Assembly (NCBI RefSeq): GCF_025403405.1
Contig: NZ_JANEZT010000021.1
Span: forward strand, 1-33,821
Direction of reading: 5' to 3'
Length of the DNA: 33,821 nt
Source of the DNA: Frankia tisae
Lineage (GTDB): Bacteria > Actinomycetota > Actinomycetes > Frankiales > Frankiaceae
The notes below the pieces were generated by a model. It made no database searches. It saw only the letters and a program-made list of their open reading frames with translations, and was not told the origin of the DNA. Positions 15,340-29,223 of the stretch are shown one piece after another. The translations under genes were made by a program, and so were the position numbers. The first letter of the stretch is position 1, and each line of letters opens with the position of its first letter.

Positions 15340-16335
15340 ATGCCGGATGAGATAAAGAACATGCGGAGTCCCGTTTCTTCTACCCACGGCCCACCCCGCA
15401 AGGAGGATGCCGGCCCGCGAGCGGCCGAAGAAATGCCGGCCGGGGTCGAGATCCTGCTGGCAGCGCTCCGGCAGCAGGCCCGGGAGAGGATCTCGGGCGT
15501 GGTCGCGGTGCTGGGCGAGGCAAGTGGGAAGGTTGTCTTTCGGGAGGGTTTGATCGCAGCCGCCACCACCTCAGCGGCGCCCGGTCCCGAATCGTTGCTG
15601 CTGCGGTCCGGGCGGATCTCCGACGAGGAGTGGACCGCGGTGTTCGCCGCGGCCGCGCCGAGCGGGCAGCTGGCGACGGCGCTGGTCGAGCGCCGGCTGC
15701 TGGGCAGCGCGGGCGTGCAGGTGGTGACTCGGACGGCGACGATGGATGCCCTGTTCGCCCTGGCCAGCACCCAGATCACGAGCGTGTCCGCGGAGCCCGC
15801 CGGCCCCGGTCTCCTCTCCCCGGTGCTGCCCGTCGAGCCGGGGATCGAGGTCGAGTGGGCCGTCCGGGAGACGACTCGACGGCTCTCACGTGCGTCCCGC
15901 TGGCGGGCTGAGCTGGGCCTGGAGCTCCAGGTCCGGCCGCGGCTGGCGTCGCCCCCGCCGCGGGCCGCGGCGGGCCCGGCGCAGGCCGACCTGCTGGCCC
16001 GCGTCAACGGCCGCCGGACGTGCCGGGACATCGCTTTCGTGGTGGGCCGCGGGCTGTTCCCCGTCATGACGGACCTGGCCTCACTTACGGGGGATGGCTG
16101 GATCGTTCTGCCACCCCCGCAGGGGCGATCCCCGGCCGCCCCGGAATCCGGCGACGGCGACGCGCCCGGGCTGCCTGCCTACGGCGACCGAGTACGCGCG
16201 GAAATCACGGCGACGGCGGACAATGATAATTTCCGGGAACGCCGATATGACTTGACGGTGGACAGCAGCCTGCCCCGCCGCGACAGTCATCGCCATCACG
16301 GTCGCGATTTTCCCGCCTACCGCCAGATCGGCTGA
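15340..16335 (+). CDS. DUF4388-like regulatory protein
   Basis: The 331-residue protein starts at ATG 15340 with GAGGA upstream. Residues about 35-165 resemble DUF4388 (PATAN-like): ILLAALRQQARERISGVVAV, then GKVVFREGLIAAAT and a helical part with SGRISDEEWTAVFAAA. Residues about 225-260 (ADLLARVNGRRTCRDIAFVV, GRGLFPVMTDLASL) look like a small winged-helix module. The C-terminal 60 residues are disordered and polar. Such proteins often neighbour Roadblock genes in actinobacteria and are thought to act in signalling. It is divergent from two Roadblock genes here, suggesting one functional group. No catalytic residues are visible. The family call is by pattern and is moderately secure. Confidence 0.65.
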   Translation: MPDEIKNMRSPVSSTHGPPRKEDAGPRAAEEMPAGVEILLAALRQQARERISGVVAVLGEASGKVVFREGLIAAATTSAAPGPESLLLRSGRISDEEWTAVFAAAAPSGQLATALVERRLLGSAGVQVVTRTATMDALFALASTQITSVSAEPAGPGLLSPVLPVEPGIEVEWAVRETTRRLSRASRWRAELGLELQVRPRLASPPPRAAAGPAQADLLARVNGRRTCRDIAFVVGRGLFPVMTDLASLTGDGWIVLPPPQGRSPAAPESGDGDAPGLPAYGDRVRAEITATADNDNFRERRYDLTVDSSLPRRDSHRHHGRDFPAYRQIG

Positions 16336-16580
16336 CCGACATCCATAACGACACCGACCGACCGACCGGGCTGCCCCCGCCCGGTGAATGCATCTCCTCC
16401 GCGACCGATGGCAGGCCCGGGCGAGGTTCGGTGGGCCCTGGCTGTCCAGCCTGGACAGTCCTTCACCCTGTGATCCCGGTGAGGCGGGCAGGCCGAGTCT
16501 TCAAGAATCTTGCTGGGCATGCCGAAGACGTGTGATCTCGTCAGCCGAGCTTCGCAGCGACAGAAATGGCTGCGGTGCAG

Positions 16581-16622
16581 GGTGGACCTGGGTGGACGTG
16601 AACCACCGGCCTCTTCCTCATC
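16581..16622 (-). pseudogene. partial tRNA-Ile copy, probable relic attachment site
   Basis: This 42-bp segment matches 18488-18529, the stretch from the anticodon to just beyond the 3' end of the intact tRNA-Ile(GAT), at 39 of 42 positions and in the same orientation. Similarity stops at the anticodon, and the 5' half of a tRNA is absent. Integrases of the tyrosine type typically leave such a 3'-half duplication at the far end of an element integrated in a tRNA gene. No integrase gene survives here. Confidence 0.6.
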
Positions 16623-17177
16623 CGTTCAAACCGGATACGAAGGATACGAGGAGACTATTATATCGGCCCCTAGAACCGCTCGTAGCGCGTGCCTTCGGGT
16701 GTCGGGCGATGTTGACCGTTCCGGACGGTTCGAGGGGCTGGCTGGGAACGCCGGGAACGCTTGGCGATCTCACGGATGCACAGGCCGACGGCCTAGCGGG
16801 CGCCGTCTGCGGAGCCGACTACCCACGGGCGTCCGTCTGTGGCACATCAGGCGCAACAGACCGCCCGGCAGGGCGTTCACCGCTTCCTTTCGGATCGGGT
16901 TGTCTATCACGGTCCGCGAGGTCCAAGCAGGATGACGCCACTCGTATTCTTGGTGAGCCAACCAAGGCAGGGGAAAATATTCCAGCTCGCCGCTCAAGTC
17001 GGTTCGGGCTAACGACGGGTTGCACTGCTAAAGAAATGAGAAGGCATCCAGAGCCGTATCAACGACGCACCGGCCTCGCTGCCGGCGTCACCCTCGGCCG
17101 TTTCCAGGCGGTCGGCGACGCCCCCGTCGCGGTGTCTCCTTACCAGGGCGGCGCACTTCGCTACGTCAGCGTGGTAG

Positions 17178-17441
17178 CCCCTCCCGGACGGGGACTACCG
17201 GCTGTACTACGAGGCGACCCGCGCCGACGGTGCCCACGAGCTGCGCCCCGAACGTCCCGCCCCGCTACCCCTGTTTGCACTCGCTGCCGAGTTGTCAGCA
17301 CGCATACGTCTGGCCAGACGCAAGGTGGGAGCATCTCCTTCGCCGTTCACCTACGGAACCAGCAGGCACGGAACCAGCAGGCACGGAACCAGCAGGCACC
17401 CACGACGGCAACATGCTCGTAGCCGGTACCGAATCGTCTGA
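17178..17441 (+). pseudogene. possible decayed reading frame without start
   Basis: A frame beginning right after an in-frame TAG (17175-17177) reads PLPDGDYRLYYEATRADGAH and continues with Leu/Ala/Arg-rich sequence into three GTSRH repeats before the stop at 17439-17441. The first 45 residues look protein-like, but there is no start codon. It is not matched to a family; a 5'-truncated gene remnant is the best guess. Confidence 0.25.
17355..17399 (+). repeat. 15-bp tandem repeat, three copies
   Basis: GGAACCAGCAGGCAC is present three times in a row without change, inside the possible gene remnant. The unit is a multiple of three bases, like the other short arrays in this window. Confidence 0.9.
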
Positions 17442-17570
17442 AGCGCATCGGCGCCGCTAATCCACTTCCGGCAGGGCGCGGGACGTGCAACTATAACCTG
17501 CTGCCCGCGCGGCGAGTTCGGCGCATCTATACCGTTTACACCGGCAGCCTCGACGAGAGCAGGAGCACTC

Positions 17571-18146
17571 ATGACGACCAACGGGCCCTACGGCGACGAG
17601 CACAACCAAGGCGCGGGACCGGCCTACGGCCAAGAACCGGCCTACGGCCAGGCGCCCGGCTACCCTCCGTATCCCCAGGCACCCGACTACCCCCCGTATC
17701 CCCAGGCGCCCGGCTACGGGGCAGGACAACCCCAGAGCGCCGCACTTCCCGGACTGGCCGTGCGGCTCGGTGCCCGTTTTGTGGACAACCTGATCCTTAC
17801 CGCCGTCAACATCGCGACCTTCTTCATCCTCGGCTACGGGTTCGGATGGATGGCCCTCAGCGCCGTCCTGACCTACGCCTACTTCGTAGGCTTCGACGTC
17901 GCTCTCGGCGCGACACTGGGCAAGAAGGCGTTCAACCTGCGGGTCGCCGGCCCGGACGGCGGGCGGCCCGGGCCCAACAATGCCGCGGTCCGCGAGCTGT
18001 TCGTCCTCTTCAACATCATCCCGGTCCTCGGGCCATTCCTGCTCGTGGCGGCCTACATCACGATCGCCATCACGATCAACTCGAACCCGCAGGACCAGGG
18101 CATCCACGACCGCTTCGCCGGCGGCACCCGGGTACTGCGCGGGTAA
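17571..18146 (+). CDS. RDD-family membrane protein
   Basis: The 191-residue protein begins with a Pro/Tyr/Gly-rich cytoplasmic segment (residues 8-52) with repeats of YPPYPQAPGY type. An RDD domain follows, with Arg69 and Asp72 in ARFVDNLIL, a membrane segment at about 74-92, a second at about 93-113, GKKAFNLRVAG (118-128), and a third hydrophobic stretch at 143-170. The end, QDQGIHDRFAGGTRVL, is typical of the family. RDD proteins are small integral membrane proteins, some proposed to be ion or proton antiporters; the role here is unknown. ATG 17571 follows AGGAG. The codons for FVDNL include a perfect DnaA-box sequence (17780-17788). The gene lies between the relic tRNA fragment and intact tRNA-Ile. 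Confidence 0.88.
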   Translation: MTTNGPYGDEHNQGAGPAYGQEPAYGQAPGYPPYPQAPDYPPYPQAPGYGAGQPQSAALPGLAVRLGARFVDNLILTAVNIATFFILGYGFGWMALSAVLTYAYFVGFDVALGATLGKKAFNLRVAGPDGGRPGPNNAAVRELFVLFNIIPVLGPFLLVAAYITIAITINSNPQDQGIHDRFAGGTRVLRG

Positions 18147-18217
18147 GAGAGCACGCCGGGTCAGGCAGCGGCGAATCGACTGACGCCTCGCCGAGGCGAC
18201 CCGGCATGCGTGGCCGC

Positions 18218-18252
18218 AACGGGTGGGAAGCGCCGCTGCGGTCCCACCCGTT
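18218..18252 (+). terminator. hairpin after the RDD gene
   Basis: AACGGGTGGGA (18218-18228) is repeated inverted and perfectly at 18242-18252, with a 13-nt loop, 71 bp after the RDD stop. A smaller hairpin (18184-18198) precedes it. The remaining gap to the tRNA at 18490 shows no gene. Confidence 0.55.
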
Positions 18253-18489
18253 CCAGGCGACGGCACCGACTGCACCCGAACGCCAGCCCCACCTTTCCGG
18301 CCTGACTGGGCCTGCCCGGCGGCGTCCGAAACCTCGTTCTAAGGGGGCCGCCGACGGCGCAGCCAAGAAACTGCTCGGCCCGTCCGATACCGATCCAGAC
18401 GACGCCGTTCCGCGGATCTGCTCGCGCCCGCACCGCGATACCCCCGGCCGACGAAGCGGAGAAAGGGAGTAATGCCTGCTGGCCAAGGG

Positions 18490-18563
18490 TGGACCTAGGT
18501 GGACTTGAACCACCGGCCTCTTCCTTATCAGGGAAGCGCTCTAACCGGCTGAGCTATAGGTCC
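18490..18563 (-). tRNA. tRNA-Ile(GAT)
   Basis: The minus strand folds into a full cloverleaf of 74 nt. The acceptor stem is GGACCTA with TAGGTCC and discriminator A. The D-arm contains AGCCGGTTA, the anticodon stem-loop is CTTCC-CTGATAA-GGAAG with anticodon GAT (plus-strand 18527-18529), and the T-arm is GGTGG-TTCAAGT-CCACC. The terminal CCA is not encoded. The gene lies downstream of gyrA and the DUF3566 gene, as in other actinobacteria. I found no tRNA-Ala next to it. Its 3' half is duplicated at 16581-16622. Confidence 0.95.
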
Positions 18564-18627
18564 CGGCAACGACTGCAACCATACAGGACGGCGGGGCCGG
18601 GGTGGCGGCCGCCGCCGTCCGTTGGCG

Positions 18628-20448
18628 CTACTGGTCGCTGAGGGTGAGCTCGATGCCGCCGATCATCTCGGCGCAGAGGTTGTAGAGCAGGGCACCGAGG
18701 GTTGTCAGCGCGGTCATCAGGATGACGTTGATCGCGCCGACGAGCAGGCTGAGCTCCATCGCGCGGCCGAACGACAGCCAGCTCTTGACGTCGCTGGCGC
18801 TGCTGTCGGTCAGGGTGTCCGCGGCGTCGGTGACGCTGCCGAACACACCAATCGAGTTGAGCACGAACCACAGCACGGCGACCGCGACGAGCAGGACGAC
18901 GAAGACGCACAGGGAGAACGCGAAGCTGAGCCGGGTCACGGTCAGCGGGTTGACCTTGGACAGCCTCAGTTTGGCCCGCCGGCCCGCGCCGGGCGGGCGT
19001 GCGGAGCCCGAACCCGGGCCGGAGCGGCCGGGAGCCCGGGAGGCGCTGGGCCGGTCGGCCGGGACCGCCTCGAGCTGGTCGTCGAGCGCGCCGGGCGAGG
19101 TGGTGGTCACCGGGCGCGGCGACGCGGCGGCGGTGGCCGCGGACGCCGGCGCGGCGATCGGCCGCTCGTAGGCCGCGGTGGCGCTGGCCCCACGGCCCGC
19201 GGCGGGTGCGGCCGGCCGCACCGCGTCGGGAGCGGGCGCCCGCTCCGGCGCGGCACGGTTCCTGTCGGGCTTCGTGGTACCGCTCCTCGTCATGCTGGGC
19301 GGACGGACCAGGGAGATCGTGTCGGTCTCACCGGGCCGCTCGGCCGGGGGTTCGGGGCGGGCACTGGGCAGGCCCGTCGTGCTTCGGCGGGCACCGGGCG
19401 GCGCCGTACCTGGGGACTTCGCGGGCGACGATACGGCGGGCGAGCCGAGTTTGCGGGTAGCCGAGCCCGCATCGTCGCCGTGGGTCCCGGCGTTCCCGGT
19501 ACGAGCCGACCCGGATGGGGGCAGCGCCGACCCGGTGATACCAGCCGGGGCACCGCCCGCACCGTTGCGGCTCGGGGTCGCCCGCGACCGGCCGGACCGC
19601 TCGTCCCACTCGCCGCCGCGCGCCGCCGGCTCGCCGCCGCGCGCCGCCGGTGCCCGCTGCGCCGACGCGGCGGACCTGTCCGGGCCGGCCGGGCGGTCAG
19701 CAGCACGGTCGGAACTGCCCGAACCGGCTGTGCTGTCAGAGCGGGCCGGGTCATCGGAGGACCGCACGGACCCGGCGGGTGCCGCGGAACCGGACGATGC
19801 CGCGGATGAGGACGCCGAGGACACCGAGGACGACGGCACTGAAGACGACGCGGACTTGGCCGGCGCGGGCTTCGGCGGCACCGCGGACTTCGACGGCACC
19901 GCGGACTTCGACGGCACCGCGGACTTCGACGGCACCGCGGACTTGGCCGATGCCACGGACGACCGCGGCGGCTCCGCAGGCGTGGCCGCCGACCGGTCGC
20001 CGCCCGCAGCCCCGGAGGCCTTGCCCCCCGGGGCGGGCGAGGACGAGTCGGACGAACCCGGCTTCGATGAGTCGGGCGAGGAAGATCCGGCCGCGCCGAC
20101 CCCCAGGGCACCGTCCCGGCCGTCTTCGACCTGATTGGACGGCCCCGCACCCGACCGGCCGGAACGCTGGAAGAAAGGGCTCCCCGCCGACGGGTTCAAC
20201 GGGCCGGCAGGGAGAGCACCGCCTCCGGAGGCGCTACCGCCGGAAGAACCACCGGCGGAGGCGCCGTCTGCGCCGGACGCCCCGGCGGCGGGCATCTTCA
20301 CCGTGTCGCCGCCCGGCTCCCCGTCCACGCCGTCGCCGCCGGGACGGCGGGAACGATCGCCGTCCCGCGCTCCTCCCGACCCGGCGGCCGGGGAGGAACC
20401 GCGGTGGACCGCCGACCGGGCGGGCCGGTCATCCTGACTGTCGCTCAC
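18628..20448 (-). CDS. DUF3566 transmembrane protein with long disordered N-terminus
   Basis: The 606-residue protein has about 490 residues of low-complexity sequence rich in Ser, Pro, Ala and Gly, followed by a conserved C-terminal domain. That domain begins at [20 protein letters not shown], has a first membrane segment, a loop ([12 protein letters not shown]), then [20 protein letters not shown] and a second membrane segment ending in [10 protein letters not shown]. This matches DUF3566, the family of the gene next to gyrA in mycobacteria (Rv0007 position). The GTG start at 20448 follows GGGAG. The gene begins 145 bp after gyrA on the same strand. The function is unknown; the N-terminal part is presumably cytoplasmic. 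A hexapeptide array lies in the disordered part. Confidence 0.85.
   Translation of the reverse strand: MSDSQDDRPARSAVHRGSSPAAGSGGARDGDRSRRPGGDGVDGEPGGDTVKMPAAGASGADGASAGGSSGGSASGGGALPAGPLNPSAGSPFFQRSGRSGAGPSNQVEDGRDGALGVGAAGSSSPDSSKPGSSDSSSPAPGGKASGAAGGDRSAATPAEPPRSSVASAKSAVPSKSAVPSKSAVPSKSAVPPKPAPAKSASSSVPSSSVSSASSSAASSGSAAPAGSVRSSDDPARSDSTAGSGSSDRAADRPAGPDRSAASAQRAPAARGGEPAARGGEWDERSGRSRATPSRNGAGGAPAGITGSALPPSGSARTGNAGTHGDDAGSATRKLGSPAVSSPAKSPGTAPPGARRSTTGLPSARPEPPAERPGETDTISLVRPPSMTRSGTTKPDRNRAAPERAPAPDAVRPAAPAAGRGASATAAYERPIAAPASAATAAASPRPVTTTSPGALDDQLEAVPADRPSASRAPGRSGPGSGSARPPGAGRRAKLRLSKVNPLTVTRLSFAFSLCVFVVLLVAVAVLWFVLNSIGVFGSVTDAADTLTDSSASDVKSWLSFGRAMELSLLVGAINVILMTALTTLGALLYNLCAEMIGGIELTLSDQ
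19877..19944. repeat. 18-bp tandem array in the DUF3566 gene
   Basis: GGCACCGCGGACTTCGAC occurs three times exactly (19877-19930) plus a partial fourth copy. On the coding (minus) strand it gives repeated Lys-Ser-Ala-Val-Pro-Ser. The copies are identical at the DNA level and in frame. Confidence 0.9.
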
Positions 20449-20593
20449 GGACTACTCCCGGTTCACTTCCTGGCGGCGTACGCGGGCCATGCGCACACCG
20501 GATCCCCGCTTCGGCGTCCCCGCGGCGCCGGGGGACGACGCCGACATCGAGGACCACCATCGCCCCGGGCCTGGACCGTTACCGGCCCCGGGC

Positions 20594-23098
<2,505 letters not shown>

Positions 23099-23264
23099 GG
23101 GGTCCTTCCAGGGCAGTGGGATCAGTCGTCAGGTGGGACGGGCGTCCCGGCGGAGGCCGGGCTGTCCGGCGGGGCGCCAGCCACGATTCCCCCGGGCCGT
23201 CCCGGCCAGCCGGTGCCAGGCGGCGGCCGCGGGGGCCGGACCGCCGCGGCCGCGCTGCGCCGCG

Positions 23265-25256
<1,992 letters not shown>

Positions 25257-25511
25257 TTAGCGGACGCAGGGTGACCCCTGACGACTGCGCAGCGCCCCGT
25301 ACGGCGGGATGGTGAACCCCCCTACCGGACCGCGGCATCCCGAGGCCTTGACGCGCCTTCACGACGGTCACCCGACGCGACGATCAACCGGCGCCCACAT
25401 GATCGCCTCGAGTTGCGGGCGCGAGCCGGGGCGAGCCGGGGCGGCGCGCAGGAAGATCCCGCGGTGGCTCGGCCCCGCGGCCCGGCCGGGCGCCGGACTC
25501 GGGCGCCCGAC

Positions 25512-26201
25512 TCAACCGTAGGTGTCGCGCGGGCCGCGGCCGTTGGTGCGGATCGATCCGTGCCGCCACGACGGGGCCGTCGGGCCCCGCACCGTGATCC
25601 GCCGGACAACCTGCGGACCGAGCTCCCGGTGCAGGATGGCGAGGATCTGCCGGGACAGCATGCGCAGCTGGGTCGCCCAGGCCGTCGACTCGGCGACGAG
25701 TTCGAGCTCGCCGTCCCGCAACGAGACCGGAGTGCAGTGGTCGGCGATGTCCGGGCCGACGATGACGTCCCACCGGGCGAGCACACCGGCGTCGTCGGCC
25801 TGCGCCTGCCAGCCGCGCGTGGCGAGCAACCGGCCGATCGCCGCGCCGAAGGAGACCGGGTCACGCCACTCCCGGCCGGGGCTGGCGATGCCCGGCAGCC
25901 GTGGGCGCTGCGGGACCCGGTCGTCGTCCGCACCGGACCGCGGCCGGCGGCCGGCGCGGTCCCCGGCCGCGGATTCCCCACCGGGCCCACCGGCCGGCCC
26001 CGCTGAACCGAGGTCACCGGCGGAGGGGCCGAGCCAGGAACCGCCGATGCGGGTCGAGCCGCCGCGATGTCCCCGCGCCCGCTCGCGGGCGTCCCGCTTG
26101 GCCTGGGCGAGGATCTCCCGAGCCAGGTCGGCGCCGCGTCCCTTACCCGACGATGGGGATGGGGATGGGGCGCCCTGGTCGTCCTCGGGTTCAGGAGGCA
26201 C
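25512..26201 (-). CDS. dciA: DciA/DUF721 family protein (predicted helicase-associated factor)
   Basis: From GTG 26201 the protein is 229 residues. A charged, disordered N-terminal half ([15 protein letters not shown], then an Ala/Arg-rich helix) precedes the DUF721 domain, which starts at about [18 protein letters not shown]. It includes [39 protein letters not shown] and a final RRITVRGPT. DciA proteins bind the replicative DNA helicase and support its loading or activity in bacteria that lack DnaC/DnaI. The gene overlaps the 3' end of recF by 11 bp, with GGGAGAGG upstream, so translation is probably coupled. The position between recF and gyrB is the conserved actinobacterial one. Longer upstream starts would read through recF in another frame and are rejected. 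Confidence 0.88.
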   Translation of the reverse strand: MPPEPEDDQGAPSPSPSSGKGRGADLAREILAQAKRDARERARGHRGGSTRIGGSWLGPSAGDLGSAGPAGGPGGESAAGDRAGRRPRSGADDDRVPQRPRLPGIASPGREWRDPVSFGAAIGRLLATRGWQAQADDAGVLARWDVIVGPDIADHCTPVSLRDGELELVAESTAWATQLRMLSRQILAILHRELGPQVVRRITVRGPTAPSWRHGSIRTNGRGPRDTYG

Positions 26202-27348
26202 GGCGTACCTCTCCCGCGGCGACGACGAAACAGGTGCCGGCCAGCTCGGCCGGCACATCCGCCTCGACGGCGGCCGTGACCAGCACCTGCTCCGCAGGGG
26301 CGACGAGTTCGGCGAGGCGGGACCGGCGCCCGGCGTCCAACTCGGCGAAGACGTCGTCGAGGAGCAGGACGGGCTCGCGGTCGTCGGCCCGCAACAGCTC
26401 GAACGAGGCGAGCCGCAGAGCGAGTGCAAGCGACCAGGACTCGCCGTGGCTGGCGTAGCCGCGCGCCGGTCGCCCGTCGACGGTCAGCAGCAGGTCGTCG
26501 CGGTGCGGTCCGACCAGGGTCTGCCCGCGTTCGACCTCCCGCGGGCGGGCGGCCACGAGCTCGGTTCGGATCGCCTCCTCCCACGCCTGGCGGTCGGGCC
26601 ACGCCTGGCCGTCGGGGAGGACCGGCCCCTGCTGCTGCGGCGGCGGCACGCTGGCCCGGTACTCGAACCCGACCTGGGCCTGCGTGCCGGCCACCGCCGC
26701 GTACGCCCCGGCCACCCCCGGGCGCAGCGCCTCGACGAGGGCGAGGCGGGCCGCGAGTAGTTCGGCGCCGTAGCTGGCCAGGTAGCCATCCCAGACGTCC
26801 AGGGTGCGCAGGTCGCCCTTCCCACCGGATCGCCGGGCCGTCCCGGCGGTACGCAGCAGGGTCGAGCGCTGCTTGAGGACCCGGTCGTAGTCGGCGAGCA
26901 CCGCGGCCATCCGGGGGGTGCGGGCGACGAGCAGTTCATCAAGGAACTGCCGCCGCCCCGCCGGGTCCCCCTTCACCAGAGCAAGATCCTCCGGGGCGAA
27001 CAGGACCGTGCACAGCAGCCCGAGGACATCGCGGGGCCGGGAGACCGGCGCCCGGTTCAGCCGGGCCCGATTCGCCCGCCCCGGCACGATCTCGAGCTCC
27101 ACCAGGGCCGCCCGGTCGCCGCGCACGATCCTCGCCCGCAGCACGGCGTGCGACGCGCCCTCGCGCACCAGAGGGGCATCCGCGGAGACCCGGTGGCTGG
27201 CCAACGTCGCGACATACCCGATTGCCTCGATGAGGTTCGTCTTCCCCTGGCCGTTGCGACCGACAAGCGTGGTCACTCCTGGACCGAGGGCGAGATCCAG
27301 GGACGGGTAGGACCGGAAGTCGACGAGAGACAGGTGGGTGAGGTGCAC
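26191..27348 (-). CDS. recF: DNA replication and repair protein RecF
   Basis: The 385-residue protein begins at GTG 27348 with [20 protein letters not shown]. It carries the Walker A motif GRNGQGKT (30-37), an ABC-type signature region around [17 protein letters not shown], and Walker [13 protein letters not shown]. RecF is an SMC-like ATPase that with RecO and RecR loads RecA on gapped DNA. The start lies one base after the dnaN stop codon, so translation is likely coupled. A longer frame runs back to 27564 inside dnaN but is an overlap artefact. No gnd gene separates dnaN and recF here, unlike the Streptomyces arrangement. Confidence 0.96.
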   Translation of the reverse strand: MHLTHLSLVDFRSYPSLDLALGPGVTTLVGRNGQGKTNLIEAIGYVATLASHRVSADAPLVREGASHAVLRARIVRGDRAALVELEIVPGRANRARLNRAPVSRPRDVLGLLCTVLFAPEDLALVKGDPAGRRQFLDELLVARTPRMAAVLADYDRVLKQRSTLLRTAGTARRSGGKGDLRTLDVWDGYLASYGAELLAARLALVEALRPGVAGAYAAVAGTQAQVGFEYRASVPPPQQQGPVLPDGQAWPDRQAWEEAIRTELVAARPREVERGQTLVGPHRDDLLLTVDGRPARGYASHGESWSLALALRLASFELLRADDREPVLLLDDVFAELDAGRRSRLAELVAPAEQVLVTAAVEADVPAELAGTCFVVAAGEVRRAS

Positions 27349-27349
27349 G

Positions 27350-28531
27350 TCACCCGTGCAGGCGGATCGGCATGAGCAGGTACCGGTAGTCGGGCACCTC
27401 GCCGTCGCCGTCGGACTTGCCGGTGAGGATCGCCGGTTTGTTCGCCGCGACGGCCGGGTCCTCGGCGCTGGCGAAGCCGACCCGCACGATGTCGGACTCC
27501 AGCGCGCCGAGTGCGTCGAGCAGGTAGGACGGGTTGAACGCCACCGAGAGCTCCGGGCCGTCATAGGTCACCGGCAGTGTCTCCGTCGCCTGCGCCTCGC
27601 CGCCGGTGCCGGCCTCCAGGACAAGATGATCCGGGGAGAACGACAGCTGCACCGGGGCGGTCTTCGCCGCCACCAGGGCGACTCGCTTGACCGCCTCCTG
27701 CAACGGCGCGATCTCGAGCTGGGCGATCAGCGGAGAGCTGTCCGGCAGCAGCTTGCGGAAGGGCGGGAACTGGCCCTCGAGCAGCCGAGTGGTCGTCTGC
27801 CGGGTGGAACCCGCGAAGCCGGCGAGCGTCTCCCCGGACGGACCCGTCCCCAGCGCGATCGAAACCTCCACCCCGGAGCCGGACAGCGACTTGGCCGTGT
27901 CCAGCAGCGTACGAGCGGGGACGAGGGCCACCGTGACGGGTGCCGGCGCCGCGTCCGGGTCGTCGGCGGAGTCGTCCGGACGCCACTTCAGCGTGCGCAC
28001 AGCGAGCCGGTAGCGGTCGGTCGCGGCGAGGGTGAGGGTGTCGCCGTCGATCTCGATACGGACGCCGGTGAGCACCGGGAGGGTGTCGTCGCGCCCGGCG
28101 GCGATCGCCACCTGCGCGACCGCCGCGGCGAAGGCCGATCCCTCGATGTGACCGGTGACGGGGGGCATGGCCGGCAGTGCCGGGTAGTCGTCCACCGGAA
28201 GCATCGGGAGCGCGAACCGGGCGTTGCCACAGGTGATCACGAGCCGGGTGCCGTCGATGCCGAGATCGACCGGTGCGGCCGGCAGCGCCCGGGTGATCTC
28301 CGCGAGCAGCTTGCCGTTGACGAGAGCGCGACCCTCCTCCGACACCGTGGCGTGCACCGTGCCCTGCGCGGCCACCTCGTAGTCGTAGGCGGCGACCTTG
28401 AGCATCGGCCCGGTGGCGTCGAGAAGGAGGCCCGACAGCACCTGCAACTGCGTGGTCGGCCGGCTCGGCAGCGTGCGGGCGGTCCAGGCGACCGCTTCGG
28501 TGAATTCGTCCCGTTCCACCCGGAACTTCAT
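27350..28531 (-). CDS. dnaN: DNA polymerase III sliding clamp (beta subunit)
   Basis: From ATG 28531 the protein is 393 residues, beginning [20 protein letters not shown] and ending [13 protein letters not shown], the typical clamp C-terminus. Three successive clamp domains are visible, including [19 protein letters not shown] and [18 protein letters not shown] (the conserved TDRYRLA segment). The homodimeric ring tethers polymerase III and other partners to DNA. GAAGGAGGG precedes the start, so the in-frame ATG/GTG codons further upstream are not preferred. It is the first gene after oriC on this side and leads the dnaN-recF-dciA unit. Confidence 0.98.
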   Translation of the reverse strand: MKFRVERDEFTEAVAWTARTLPSRPTTQLQVLSGLLLDATGPMLKVAAYDYEVAAQGTVHATVSEEGRALVNGKLLAEITRALPAAPVDLGIDGTRLVITCGNARFALPMLPVDDYPALPAMPPVTGHIEGSAFAAAVAQVAIAAGRDDTLPVLTGVRIEIDGDTLTLAATDRYRLAVRTLKWRPDDSADDPDAAPAPVTVALVPARTLLDTAKSLSGSGVEVSIALGTGPSGETLAGFAGSTRQTTTRLLEGQFPPFRKLLPDSSPLIAQLEIAPLQEAVKRVALVAAKTAPVQLSFSPDHLVLEAGTGGEAQATETLPVTYDGPELSVAFNPSYLLDALGALESDIVRVGFASAEDPAVAANKPAILTGKSDGDGEVPDYRYLLMPIRLHG

Positions 28532-28697
28532 GGTTAGCCCTCCTTCGTTCCCTCCGGTGTTCGGAGTCAGCCCGTCGGGAACACCGATCAGCATCCCAGA
28601 GTGCCAGGCGGCCTCGGCGGGCGGTCGGCCTCACCGCGAACGTCACGGGGAGCCCACGAAGTGGCACAGATCGCGCTCGTTCAAGATCGCGAAAAGT

Positions 28698-28706
28698 TGT
28701 CCACAC
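28698..28706 (+). promoter_or_regulatory. perfect DnaA box next to the AT-rich stretch
   Basis: TTGTCCACA lies 4 bp before the AT-rich stretch of oriC on the dnaN side. A box beside the unwinding element is the usual arrangement for DnaA loading. Confidence 0.8.
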
Positions 28707-28710
28707 CCCC

Positions 28711-28752
28711 TAGTACTTAGAGCTTTTGATCTTTGAAGAAAAAATTTAAGTT
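28711..28752. other. AT-rich stretch, candidate DNA unwinding element
   Basis: About 42 bp, running from CTAGTACTTAGAGC to AAAAAATTTAAGTT, is by far the most AT-rich segment near the origin in an otherwise very GC-rich region. It adjoins a perfect DnaA box. Confidence 0.65.
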
Positions 28753-28926
28753 CGTGGTGGTAGTAGGGGCTGTGGATGCTGGGGATAACTCACGTTTTCG
28801 CAGGTCAGAGGCATGATGAGCCGGTGCAAAACCTGTGGGTGAAGCTGTGGGTTCGCGCAGTGGATTTCCACATGCTCGGACGTTGTCCCCAGGGACCACT
28901 TTGTCCCTCCACAGGCCATCCCCGAG

Positions 28927-29005
28927 TTATCCACAGGCTGTCCACGGCTTCTTCCACCGATCTGCCCCCGGGATGTCCACAAGGTTTTCCACAAGCTGTG
29001 GGTGG
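28927..29005. promoter_or_regulatory. main DnaA-box cluster of oriC
   Basis: In 79 bp there are TTATCCACA (28927), CTGTCCACG (28938), ATGTCCACA (28973), TTTTCCACA (28985) and an inverted TGTGGGTGG (28997). Dense, partly degenerate and mostly same-strand boxes are typical of actinobacterial origins. Confidence 0.75.
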
Positions 29006-29077
29006 CACCACCTAGTGGGCTCGAGGGCGCCGGGTGGGTGTGCTAGGGGATGCCGCGCGGAGTCCATGCCCGCGGCG

Positions 29078-29115
29078 GCGACCCCCATGCTGTGGCACTC
29101 ACCCCATGGGGTCGC
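29078..29115. repeat. hairpin at the dnaA side of oriC
   Basis: GCGACCCCCATG (29078-29089) pairs with CATGGGGTCGC (29105-29115) with one bulged C. It may be structural or part of the dnaA transcript end. Confidence 0.45.
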
Positions 29116-29223
29116 CCGGCCGGGTGGCGCGCAGCCCGCCCGCCTCGACGCGTGAGTGTCGGAAGCCGATCGGCTCCGGGTTGAGCGCTGTCCCGGCAGC
29201 GTGCCCCCCGAACCGACGCCTGT

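Larger units (their letters stand above)
16336..17570. other. gene-poor region, probably remnants of an integrated element
   Basis: About 1.2 kb contains no gene I can support. It holds a copy of the 3' half of tRNA-Ile (16581-16622), a small tandem GGATACGA repeat at about 16634-16649, a possible decayed reading frame (17178-17441) and a 15-bp tandem repeat (17355-17399). The base composition is visibly less GC-rich in places, for example 16655-16670 and 16970-17050. This fits degraded transferred DNA. Confidence 0.5.

Noticed and set aside
16770-17025. Minus-strand frame with TSRTVIDNPIRKEAVNALPG as a transposase or regulator gene
   Set aside because: It has no recognisable motif and no supported start, and it lies within decayed DNA; I could not assign it to any family.
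17780-17788. Perfect DnaA-box sequence TGTGGACAA in the RDD gene as a regulatory site
   Set aside because: It is a single site explained by the conserved RDD-domain codons for FVDNL; there is no cluster or array phrase around it.
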